NCBI GenBank assembly: GCA_008360955.1
Contig: LUCM01003887.1
Span: 122,323-186,322 of the forward strand
DNA length: 64,000 bases
Reading direction: 5' to 3'
Source: Fasciolopsis buskii
Taxonomy: Eukaryota; Platyhelminthes; Trematoda; Plagiorchiida; Fasciolidae
Shown here: in pieces, positions 52,380 to 64,000 of the stretch
Layout of the letters: each line of letters opens with the position of its first letter
How positions within the stretch are numbered: position 1 is the first letter of the stretch
Made by a program: the position numbers and the translations under genes
Notes under the pieces: model-generated
Told to the model about the DNA's origin: nothing
What the model saw: the letters and a program-made list of their open reading frames with translations, nothing else
The model's database searches: none

Positions 52380-54060
52380 GTTTCGATGAAGCACTCTCGT
52401 CAGAGAATGCCTTCTTGTTCTGGGGTACACTTTGTCGACTGTGCCAGAAGGACCTAAAGTAAAACCAAGAGGCCTGTTTAAGGTAATTTAGGGCTGTGTA
52501 GCGACAGGATGGGCCTATGTAAATGGAACGCCTTCAGCAATCTTTGGACGTTTCAAGCCCGCTTTTCCAGACTCTAAAGCATATTCCAGTAAGCCTACGC
52601 TGAACATAACACACTGGAGCGGTGCATCGGATGAGCCCTGCCTCAAAGCGACGAAGAATGCTTACAAGAATGTGCGTTTACCTGCATTCACCTCCTAGGA
52701 CTATGACACGGAAGTGCATGTGATTCGTCCCGAAGGGCAGCCTAAATCAAGGGGACTGTCCGTCTTGCAAAGGAGCATGCTTGGCACTGGTCGGCACTGA
52801 CACGAGTCATCTAGATTGGAGCCGGATAAACACTGCAAACCCGGAACTGGCGCTTCTGTGATAATGAAGGAGGCAGACAGACATAGTACTCACAGTAACT
52901 GTGGGACAGTACTGTGTTACACGATGTTGTCCTCTTCGAACTACCGAAAGTGACCAGAAGTCCGTCAGCCCCAGGTTCAAGAAGTCTTACAACAGTGGCT
53001 CCGTGGTCTCTGACACCCGAGATAGAATACAGTGTACGACACTACCCAAGCAAGGCATTCGTGGTCACACCGACAATGGACGTTGAATATTTCCGCCAGG
53101 GATGTTATATATACGCATCGTGGATAGGCTTCGATCCAGAAAGGAACCCTATACAAACGGGATAAGCAAACAAAATAGCTGGCGCAGATATAATGAGGCC
53201 ATACCCAGAGACTCACTACATAGTCTTCATTAGTTATTGTCTTGAATAGTGTGAGAAGGTAGTGGCGATCCACTCCATTGGTGCGGTAACGACAAATCTT
53301 TTCCGCAAAATGGATTTGTCATTGTTTAGCTCGAGAGCAACTGCACTCTGACCATGGAGAAATTTTAAGTGGATTGGCAAGTGAGGTCATTGAGAGCTCT
53401 TAAAATCTGACAAAATGACAACGAGGTCATATCAGCCCGAAGGAAGCGAAGTGATATAGCGTAGAAATTAAGCCATCAAGGGACTACTACTTAAAAGTTG
53501 AGGAAACCCAAGACTGGAGTTAGCCATTACAATCATGCCACTGATCGGAAAGTTTTGATTCAATATCCAATAGGCAAAGACCACAATTTTAGTGGAAATG
53601 CAAAAGGATAAGATTGCGGTATGACGTGCTAATGCTGTGCGCAGGATGGCTGCCACAACTAACCGCTTATTACGCAGAAAACCCCCATTTAAGAGCACAA
53701 GGTAAGAAAAAATGGGCGACACCCTGTGAAGACAAGAAATATTACTGCAGCAGGCCCACAAAATCCCCCTGGAGGTAGGAGACTAGTTATCCCCAACCAT
53801 TTAGTCTAAACAACATAGGAAACGGAAGAAGCTAGCTGAGATAGAAAGGGTTCCATCTCATAACTTCAAGGCAGTAATGGACCAGGCAGGACAGCAAAAT
53901 ACAATCATCGTCCATTACAACTGAGTAAAGCTGGTTTTGGACGTCGGAGGAACGGAGAAGCTGGAGAAGGGTAACTTGGTGCCGGATGCCGGGACAAAGG
54001 CGGAGATACTCAGCAAAGATGGGATAGAAAGGCACCAGTTGGATTCATCATTAGAAGGTT
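52380..54060. other. GC-rich island, probably decayed repeat or coding-derived sequence
   Basis: Compositionally distinct from its surroundings (about 55 percent G+C at 52,741-52,800), with several frames broken by stops: plus 52,901-53,086 and 52,914-53,165, minus 52,977-53,273 and 53,468-53,761. It reads like an old mobile element or pseudogene, but I could not match any stretch to a known protein family. It shares a 17-base word with 27,975-27,991. Confidence 0.4.
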
Positions 54061-57000
54061 GTCCCTGGCTGCATGGTCAGTTTGAAGTGGGTGATTTACA
54101 TTAGGGTTGAAACAACAACACCGACCTAAACATTGCGCATTACATTTTACACTACAGTTTCCTTTTGCCACGTGCAGAAGCTCAGGTGAACCCAACTGCC
54201 AAATACACTGGATGACTCAATACTGGAGTAATGACTTACTAATAATAGGTTACGGGACCTCCATTCTTTAATTTCCGTATATGTTAGGTGCCACTTTACA
54301 GAGACTGGAAGCTATTCTGTGTTCGGAATCATATATTATAACGAAACAAACGTATAAGTGAAAATCATGCTGCTATGTGACCTGGGCCAATGCAACTCAC
54401 GAAATACCTAATGGTGATTTAAATCGGGCGTCGATCCCATCGAGTTTCTGCTCGCTATGCAGAAGCTTTCAGAACGCGCTTAGATTTAACGCGCAATCCA
54501 TCATTCAGGTTTTTGTGTGATGCCAAGGCCAACGGGTCTAGTGAACTGTTCCACTTAAGTGAATTGTATTAAACCGTCATAAGTAAGCTATTCACAAACG
54601 TCAGACACATCCATGAAAGCATTAGCTTTATTTTACGTTCGAAAATCTTGTTTAATTTGGCCAGCTCTCCGAGATTTATTTGGGATTTAACATATTCCGC
54701 AGATAAATTTCTCACTCACTACCTAAATGTGCTATTTAACTGGAATCAGTTGTATTTTTTCATAGGAGCATCAAGCAGCCCTCAATTTATCCATATTCAT
54801 AGGACTAATGCATACAAGAAGAAAACGATGCAGTGTACGTCCGCCCCACAATCTCCATAGCACGGTTTAAGGTAGCCATTGTAATGTTTGGTGCCATATT
54901 TCTTTGAGATTTTGGTGAGGATTTTTGAAACTTCCCCAGAACTGATTCAATAATGAGGTTTGTTTTTCATTTACTCCCCACGGATTTGCCAGTTCATGCG
55001 GCCGACTAATTGAACTTCGTTAGCAACACCAACAACAACAAGAACTCACCAATGATTAGTCAACCACATAGATCGGAAAAGAGCGGTGATCTGTTTCAGG
55101 CAGAATCCTCCGTGACAGACAAGGGCTAGTACTTTCGTCTTAGTAGACCGGCATCGTCAGATTAAGGCAGAGATAGTTACCCTACGCAAGCTGCCTCGTA
55201 ATTTCGAAGTAAGGTAGATATGTCAGTGATACAACCCTAACCGATTGTGTATCTACCTTAGACCTTAAGCGCAAACCGTTTACGAGAATTAAACGACTGG
55301 TGAAACGTGTTTCTCCCCGGGGATTATGGATGTGGTACTCACCAAACCAGGTCATCCCTATTACCTGCAGTTATACAGCAAACTCCCGGCTTTGTTTTTG
55401 CTGCTTTGGAACATTTCTCAACGTTCTTAAAGAGATAGTGCTGGAGTACACAGTTATCAAGTTTTCAGTTGATTTTTTTATAAAATCTGATTTCTCAATA
55501 TAATCCAGTCGAGTGACAAATGAACTTATGCTACATCATTTTGCATGTCAGCACTATCATAAGAACTATTGTAATGCTGAGTGGATGAGACTTCCCATTC
55601 AGTCCTCCGTTTTTGTGAAAATAAATCAAGGGGTCGCGTATGTCTTGCTCACTTAAAAATGCCTATTCTCTGTTCCGCTCTTCCAACCAGCTAATAATTT
55701 TTAAAGCTAATAATGCTCCCCAAACTTCCTCAGTAATTCCTCGGAATTATGCATCTACTGAATATCATATATGTGGAAAAGGCCACTGAAATTGAAATGC
55801 AGGATGCTACCAAGACCTGCATGCACTAGAGTCATACTTGGTATATGCAACATAGTTTACCATCCTCGCTTTTTCACAAATTTTGATCGGAAACTGTGCG
55901 TTTTATTATGATAATCAGAGGTTAGAATGTTCGAAGTGAAATAAGATTCGGTAATCCTTGTCTGGCAATGTTATGTAGGCAGGGTGGACCGCTTTACTGG
56001 TGATTAGAATGCACGAAGCCCACATAAATGACCTGAGGAGAGTTATGATTTTATGAAGTATATCTTAGCTGTCTACATTTTGTGATGTCATTACTCCTTG
56101 GATGGGTAACTGTGCACCAGATAGTCTTTATTCAGCCCCATGGGGACAAAGAAAGACGCAAGTCAACCGAGTATATTTTTGTAAAGATATTTTTATTCAG
56201 CTTGAACGGGCCATGCTCAGGAGACCACTTGTGAGGATCGCAGTTAGCGATTGCATCGTCTTGACTAACATATGGTTATCTACTCTCCCCTCTCCAAGCA
56301 AGTTTCCACTTGCTCATTCACATAGCCATGACCCATCACGATATCTGCTGAATATATACTTAGCGGTAATAAGGACATGTTCCGTTATATTTTGGCTTTG
56401 GACTCAACAAAGTATACAAACTAAAGAGAAAAAAATACCCGTCAGGTTCCAACTGACTCTGGCCTCTGTGCACATGATCATTCAAACCAACGTCATACAA
56501 AGGGCGGAAAACTAAGATTTGGTATAACACTGCAAATCGGATTCTGTAGGTCATACCAATCTTTAGCCAGCCTGGCAATGTGCATTGGGAACCGGATTAC
56601 ATTATTCGGGAACAGGAAGGCAAGGCATGGTTTTAGGTAGACTCTGAGGAGTATTTGTAAAGAGCCAGTGCATTATGCATTTCAGATAAACATCGCATAC
56701 TAGTTTCAAACTTTTACCAGTATTCAAACGGTGGAAGAAACCAAGTAAAGCAAGCAATTTGGGTCATCCAGTGTGACTGGTTACTATTATAGAGGCCCAC
56801 GACGGTACATTTAATAGTAGAACATTTTATGTTGGCCTACATCAGATGTATGACGATTGAAAATATTCTTTAGGCCAACCGGCTTGTGATTTCATGGAGG
56901 CATTTAGTTCGCATGGGCCAAAAAGTGAGGAACTCTCCAAAGAACACTTTTAGCAGAGGAATATAGGTAAACACTATTCATATTATTACATAACTGTCAC

Positions 57001-60000
57001 TGTAATTTAACATGATTCGTCGTAATTTTGTCTGGAAGCCGTTGTGCGAAAAATCAAAGAACGACAGCAGCGATTCATGTAAGCTGAGCTTGGCCAACTT
57101 TAGGAAAGATAACGAAATTTCCCCAAGAAACGCCGCCGGTGCCGCCGTTATTACCACATCATGATGCACGCTAATTCTGCAGGGTGCTGTTCAAATAACC
57201 ATAGACGTGTGCAGTCCGAATTAGAAGAAATCACCAAATCTAATCTGGCTTAACTTTTTTTCACTTCACGAAAATTTGATTCAACTCTTTACGATTGCTG
57301 AGGGGTGCTCGCACGATTTGGAGGTGTCTTTGACAGAACAAAGCAAAACGAATGGAATGCAGACAGCCCAAAGAGTGCATTCATCCTAAATCCATCTAAT
57401 AGCAAAGTTTTATGGTACAAATTGCGAACTATTTTATTTGGTACGTTAAGAGAAACGTCAAAGATAAAATAGTTTCTCATTTATTGCCGACAAGACTAGT
57501 TCAAAAAACACCTCGGTTTATTTGAAAGGGTTGGCCTCCATCAGGCTGACTATTCTATTACAAACGTCCAGTGGTGGACCGAGGATTTCTTAAGTAATAG
57601 ACACAATGTTCCATGCATTTTTCATAAAATCCTAGTTTTGGGTCATCATGAAACTGGTGTGTTCCGTCAATTGCACGTGATGGTCACTGACGTTGCAATA
57701 CAAATGATAATTACTTTTAGTCATTTGTGGATGGAACTGAAACTGTGAAATTACCTCCAACGATCTAACTTCAGTTTTCCTGATTAAAGTCAATATTGCT
57801 AGCTGTATTTGGTAGTTAGCTGTCATCTGAGTTGTTGGTACGGTTGGCGTGTGGTTTATGAGTTCCCGTGCGAGAGACAGGTGGAATATCAATTATAATT
57901 TGACAACCGGTTACACTTACCGTAAACGTCAAATGAATCAAGTGTTGATTCGTTCTTGTAAGATGAAGGGTGTCTTACTGTTCATGCAGCCGCTTAAACC
58001 GAGAAAGTCATTTTCTTTTAATCTAACAACATCCTCACATCATGATCTCAACTTCCTAATTCGCTGAAGATTACGTCAAAACAACCCGATCAGAAGCCCA
58101 GGAGGAATCGTACTGAATTTCTCGCATCCTCATATGGCAACGGAGGTCTGTTCTTTCTTGTCTGAAAGCTGAACCACTAGTACGCTGATCCCCTTCTGTT
58201 TCGTAGAGCAGAAAATGTGAAATGACGTGTTCTCTACTTAGGCCGTAAAAACTCAATCGATTCTATTTCGCGTCCGCTATCTTCAGTGAGAAAGACCAAG
58301 TCGAGTTGACAAAAAGTTCGTTTCATAATCAAGATCGAATAGTTTAAATTAGTATTCGATGGGCAACGTTAACTAATTGATTATTCTGGGGTCTAACTCG
58401 GTCTCTGCACTCATCGACCTTCTCATGCGCTATATTTGATTCGCTCGTCTATTGATATAATCAGCGCGAACTGTTGGTCTCTTATCCGGCTGGAGTTGAT
58501 GACTAGTCAATCCACTTCATTGGTAACTTCGTGCGATTTGCTTACGAGACAATAACCCATACGTACCTATAACCTGCGGATTGCACCACCAGACAGGATT
58601 GAGTGGCTTATATGTCGTTTCATTGTTATTGAGACTCAAGGCTCTCACTCGAAGAATTCGATATTTTGGTTCGAGGAAATAATAAAAACCATGGGACAAA
58701 CAGATAGCATGCTAATTCTTTAAATGCGAAACGCGTCTTTTCTGAAAGATTTAATATGCAGAAACTGATCCATTTGACTGTAAGAATAATGGATAAAGCG
58801 TCTGTGGTAGATCATAGATCTGCGAACTTGCCTTTTGGTGGATGAATCCCATTTTTGCAGAGGTAAAAAAATGATTTGTTTCTAAGTACTGTGTTCCGCA
58901 TGCGGCTGGATGGTTGTAGAAACTTTGGCCGGAAGCAAACAACCGGTTTGGGGGTTATTGCCGCTCTTCAGGCAGGTATACCCACTATTCTTGTTTCCCT
59001 TTCTGAAGGTAAGTCTTGCCTGAGTGACTAAAATCAAATCCTCCTACCAATCACCATGTGATCTGATTCCTAAATAGACGTGTCATCTACTCACACTCCT
59101 AACTATTCAAATGAGCTTCTAGCTTATAATAAATTTTTATTCAGTTTTATTTCGTATCGTAAATCTATGGGTTTCTTCCTTCCGCTGGTTTAGATTCCAA
59201 CTTCCTGGTCCCATTGAATAAAAGATCACTAAATCTTAGTTAAATATAACTTGACAGCCTCTGGACAGAATAAAAGAAATATAAACAGCCGGACAATGAC
59301 CTAATAATAAAATCCAACTGATGCGTTCATTTTTTTGTCTTAAAATCAATTCTCCAAATTATTTTACAAAGCAACTGATTAATTAAATGACAACGTAAAG
59401 CGGTAGTCGTCTACTTTTCCATTCCGACTTTTCATGAAAAGAGCTAACTTTAGCATTTTTATTACCTGTAAACTTCGGAAATAGCACTTCCAGCATGTTG
59501 TCAGTGAGAAAGAATAAATGCGGCACACGCAGATTTTGATACTTCGGAATGAATTGGTTGTTTTTATTAGGATAGGTTTGTGAATTTTCACACATTTAAT
59601 GTGCATTTTCTTCACCCATTGTTTGATTCCACTCTGGCACTGACATAAATTGTGCGGGATTCTGAAGGCCGACCTTCCGTGTCAGTGAAAAAGCAGCTCG
59701 CGATGCACCCGATTCGAGATGTGCTGTAGGCTCGGGAATTATCTGTCCTAGTTTCCGGTCACAGAGAATGATGCTTACCGACATGAGCTGCTGACAAGGA
59801 TAGGTCGTACATCCACGGCAAAGTTTTCTTGCGAATACAAGAGAATCGATACATATCCGAAATGGCAAAAGTGGATACCGCACATCTCAATTGCAGAGAA
59901 AGCAACCATGTCAAACTGGGTGGATCTGACACTCAGAACGATGGTGCCTGACAGTACCGAATTTAATCTACCGTTGTATCCGCAAAATGATTTCACATAT

Positions 60001-60354
60001 TTCTATGTTTATGATTTTCTTCTCTATTATATTTCCTTGGGGTATTTGGAAGCTGGCCGTAGTTCTTTAATTTGGCTCTCTTTATAGTTCAAATATTCTA
60101 CCCAATCTAATATTTTGAATGATTGCAAGTTACGAAAATTTCTAAAATGCCATTATGAAAAAGTATCTAACTAGCTAAGCTATATGTTGGTAGGAACACC
60201 CACCACAACGGACAACGAAACCCCGGGTGTTGACTGTCGAAGGTACAACTTAAATTTCCATCTGGAATCATGCGAAAAACATAAAGAGGAAAGCATTCTA
60301 AAACGAATTTTATGCGGTTTCCGATACCATTTTTTTATTGTACATCAATTCCAG

Positions 60355-60399
60355 TGTCTGCAGGACGATGTCTTGCCCTCCAGCTACCTCAGGTCATCG
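60355..60399 (+). CDS. Possible 45-base micro-exon
   Basis: The segment sits between a pyrimidine-rich acceptor (TTTTTTTATTGTACATCAATTCCAG) and the donor TCG|GTAAGA. It is exactly 15 codons long, open in all three frames, and clearly richer in G+C (26 of 45) than its flanks. One frame is also open upstream as far as 60,184, giving 72 codons before the donor. No neighbouring exon can be assigned and no product recognised. Confidence 0.15.
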
Positions 60400-63300
60400 G
60401 TAAGAATAAAGTTGAGTGTTTCCGTATATCTAATAGTCTAAGTAAATTAATGTAAGTCGATATTTGGTAAACCTATTTACCTGATGGTTTTCGATTTAAC
60501 AAGTCACTGTTCGACTGAATTTACTAGTGAAAACAGCCATCCCTAACAGCCCTCTGGTATGTTCTATCATGTAGTGACAGCTCCAACCACCTCTGGTTTA
60601 CTTTCCTGACTTCACGTCCCATTCGCCTTATCAGCAACATTGTGTGTCTTCTTGAACCAGAACCCCAAGTGCATCTGACCGAATTGGCTCTATTTCGCCA
60701 CTTTCGAAAAAATTTCCATGCATGAAAATCAACTCTGATTTGGGTACAAGTTAATTTTTCTGCTTAGTACGTAACTAGGGGTGACCTCAATTTTAGCAGT
60801 AAAAGCACTTACGATAAACCAGCTTGATTACGATATTCTCACATCTGTCTCACCCATCAGAAATTGGAATAGCAACTGATAAATGATGATTAACTGAAAA
60901 AAATCAGCATAGAATGTTGAAATTTTACTTCAAGGTCCAGCAAGCCTATTGGCTTTTCAACATCAGTCGAACGTATTTGTTCTTTAATCTAGCAGAAAAT
61001 ACCACTTTTCGATTTTTTTGGCATGAAAAGAAAAAACACGCGTTGAGTTTGCTGTGATTCGAAATCAGAGACTACGGTCAAATTTATCGGTCATGAAGTG
61101 AACCAAATGCAACAATTTTCCAAACAACTATCCGACCGATGGTTGCCAGCAGAATGAATTAAATCCTCAGAAAAGGTTACATTAAACACAACATTTACGT
61201 TATACATATAAATATATATGGGCTGAGAACTCCCATTGTAGCTCGTACTTTACTGGCATTGAGGTGGACAGCAAACGAGGAAAAACAGTAAGCTGAACCG
61301 AAACCCTTCAAAATCTGTCCGGCCGTGATACCCATTTAACCTAGGAATGCAGCTGTGATTTGCTGAGTGACAGCTCTCTATACACAAGCCTAAAATCTTT
61401 GAGCATCAGCTAACACAGGGCTAGCCTTAAATATGGTCACTATCGCTTGGATGGAAGAAAAAAGTAAACGGCTCTGCGCACAAAAATCTGCACAACTGTA
61501 AGTAAAGTGCAGGTGGAAGTTAGGGGGCATTCAATGTCTGTCATTTTGAAATCTGTCCGAATTTCCCGGATCCCAAGGGTTGATTGCAATGACAGAATGA
61601 TTTATTAATGTTTGGAGTACAGTGGACCAATTTTTTGTAGATGGCAACAGTCCATCTCGGTACCAACAATCGTGTTCATCTTCAAAATACTTGAACTAAA
61701 TTACAACCCAAACACGCACGCCTGTGAACTCGATTTACATGCGATATGTGAAAAAATCACTATTGCAAACAGGCTGTTGTATGAAAATCAATAAATGAAT
61801 CATTACCCAGGTGCCCGACGATTCCACACCTCAAGCTGCTTAGATAAATTAAGGAAAGAAAGTTTGATTTTCTTCTGATATCGGCGAACAAACGGATCAA
61901 ACAAATTTACTTTTGCAAGGTCAGAATGATTTTCTCTAACATTTAAACTAAAGTGAGACAAAGTCGAGGTGTATTCATGGCTTTACAGATGGCTTCATAA
62001 TCAGCCTCATCGTTTCTATGAAACGGCAATTGTAAGGAGTTTCGAGACAAAAAGACAAACTAATCTAGTTGTGCAATAACTTCCTGACTTGATTCACCTC
62101 AAACACAGTAAAGCAAAGTTTTCGTCTTTGAAATTACTCATCCGCTTCTCCGTAATAGTAACCATTTCGTCATCGGCATTTTTAGAGGCACTGAGAGCAT
62201 GTATTAAGCATTTCAACAAACCCCACAATTTCATATTTAACAAACTCATACTGTCACTTGGACTCAAACTTGTTTTGCTCTACCGCGTGCAGTGTCAGCG
62301 TTTGTTTCCGACCCAGATTTCCAGTGTCTAATAAGCAGTATTATTATGCCCCTTATTTGTTGTTTTTGGATTAGCTGGAACAAGAAACAAGGACATCGAA
62401 CATGAACTGCTCTAGTCTTGTTGATAGGAGCTGGTAAAACCTTTTTGCATCCGTCTTAATAACAGATATGGCATGAGTCCTGCAGTATGAATCGCCTTAG
62501 CCGGCAGACAAAGCTGCCGACTGTAAACCGGTTTGTAGAAATTAAGCCCAGTTAGAAATATCAAGACAGGCAGACGTTGACTAATTTATCTCATATTTTC
62601 TGGGTTTGTATTTTTTCTTTTCACAAAGATGACACTTTGAGGCATGTGTCTTTTCATTACCAACCGGAACTGCAGTTCTATCTGTCCTACAACACTGTTC
62701 CGTGTGGTTTATCATTCTACATAAAACCAATTTTAATAAGAATTCAGTAGGCACAAAAATCAGAAGAGAAGGCGGTTACAGATTCATTACAGATTCATCC
62801 TATTTCTAACAGGAAAGATTTCACTATGAACTAGTGTTAATGAAGTCTTTTTGCTGACGAAATTTGTAATGCATATTTGATCATTATTGAAATTTTTTGA
62901 CGTTTGAATTTGATGTGGTAGTAGCTTCAGTAATAACTTGTCACATTTAATAAAGCAGGTAACCCGAGTGACTATTATCGTGCTGAATGTGGCCGGGACG
63001 CACGGCGTAATTGGAGGGTGGGTTGCATTTGCTGGAGAAATTAGCCCGTGCGTTTGTCAGGTCAGATTTCAAATGCATTGTTTTCCCTTCCTATTATTTC
63101 ATCTAATGGCACAAATTGTCACTTGATATTCGTTTGTGATCCAAAATGTTATTTGTTGTATAGATTATAATTTGCTCAACAGTCATCCACTAGCTCATAA
63201 TGAATTGCATTTTTTTACCTCATTTTTGATTCCAAACAACAAGCTTCCTCGTTATTGAAAAGTGATACTTAACAAATGAATAAATTAAGTAAATAGAAAG

Positions 63301-63788
63301 CAAATTTATTGAAAACGAAATCACTTATGATACCATCTCTGACTGGCAAATTAGATCTTTTATCCAAGATGCATCTCCATGAGTTTTCATATTTCTCACA
63401 AATCCAGTATAAAAAGGGCACAGATTTACTTCGACTTAGAGACTTAGTAGTTGCCTTGACATTTCATGTCTTGTGGGTGACAATTCGCTGACATTTGTAA
63501 TAATCTAAAAGCAACATATGGACTTACTATGCCTCTTCTTGAATGATTAATGAAAGGTTGTCTATACATCACCGCTGAGGTTCATTTACGGATTCATCAT
63601 TCTTGCACCACCTAGTAAATTATTTCAAATCCTGGTGACAAACAATGCAAAGCTATTTACTCTAATTGTTTACTTTGAGCTGAGCATGTATTTTACAGGG
63701 TGGATGTATTTTTAGCATTGAGTTACCTCCTCCTGGTGAAGCTAAATCGTAAATTACAGATAAATTTTGTGCTTTTATCCCCATTTGA

Positions 63789-63830
63789 ATTCAGTACCTA
63801 GAAGTCGGATTATCACCTCAGGTACTGAAT
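63789..63830. repeat. Perfect 11-base-pair hairpin
   Basis: ATTCAGTACCT and AGGTACTGAAT flank a 20-base loop. The stem is perfect. No adjacent gene is visible. Confidence 0.65.
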
Positions 63831-64000
63831 CGTATTGCAAAGTCATTTCGGAGAATCACAGCTGTGGGAGAGGCTACGTGCTACGTCCAAATTGCAAAGC
63901 CACTTTGCTTCGGTGCAATTAGTCACAAATTGGTGAAACAAGACTGACACACAATCTCGTTTGACGTCGGTTAAACCATAAACGAACTTGCATTTGGGCC

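Larger units (their letters stand above)
54061..64000. other. Intergenic or intronic, mostly featureless
   Basis: Aside from the 45-base candidate at 60.4 kb and the hairpin at 63.8 kb, I see only chance-length frames, the longest 137 codons at 56,102-56,515 with no recognisable domain. A tandem pair of 11 bases (TTACAGATTCA twice) lies at 62,776-62,797. Confidence 0.55.

Noticed and set aside
56102..56515. 137-codon open frame as a gene
   Set aside because: No recognisable domain, no convincing splice borders, and a length within chance for this composition.
1..64000. CRISPR array, operons or other prokaryotic features
   Set aside because: There are no regularly spaced direct repeats, no long frames and no ribosome-binding-site plus gene rows. 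The content is eukaryotic.

Overview
This 64 kb window looks like gene-poor, AT-rich nuclear DNA of an animal. It is not bacterial, viral or organellar. No reading frame on either strand exceeds 145 codons, there are no operon-like gene rows, and the recognisable content is eukaryotic: two families of tRNA-derived SINEs, a palindromic repeat family, simple AT and triplet microsatellites, and scattered GT-AG splice-like signals. I cannot name the species. An invertebrate (for example a flatworm) is a guess, based on the SINE and palindrome style only.

Layout. Bases 1-220 are a perfect palindrome with no mismatch across two 110-base arms. A decayed, internally deleted relative lies at 1,945-2,096. 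SINE family A has a copy with a tRNA-like head at 5,275-5,446 (+) and a headless copy with inverted ends at 14,860-14,971 (-). SINE family B has an older copy at 28,231-28,440 (+) and a younger copy at 47,308-47,489 (-). The younger copy is flanked by 13-base target-site duplications that differ at one base. Two stretches are visibly richer in G+C, 49,930-50,690 and 52,380-54,060. They look like decayed coding-type sequence, but I do not recognise the family.

Genes. I found no gene I can identify. A few places show open frames bounded by good splice signals: 7,561-8,460 (-), 21,203-21,475 (+), 39,177-39,434 and 39,856-40,080 (+), and a 45-base candidate at 60,355-60,399 (+). All are low confidence, because frames and splice-like motifs of this quality occur by chance in 128 kb of two-strand sequence. 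The rest is best read as intergenic or long-intron DNA.

The most interesting signal is the palindromic family. Its arms carry a short hairpin followed by GAAA, which resembles the hammerhead-like cores found in terminal repeats of Penelope-like retroelements. The older copy has lost four CpG sites in a way that suggests deamination of methylated cytosines.
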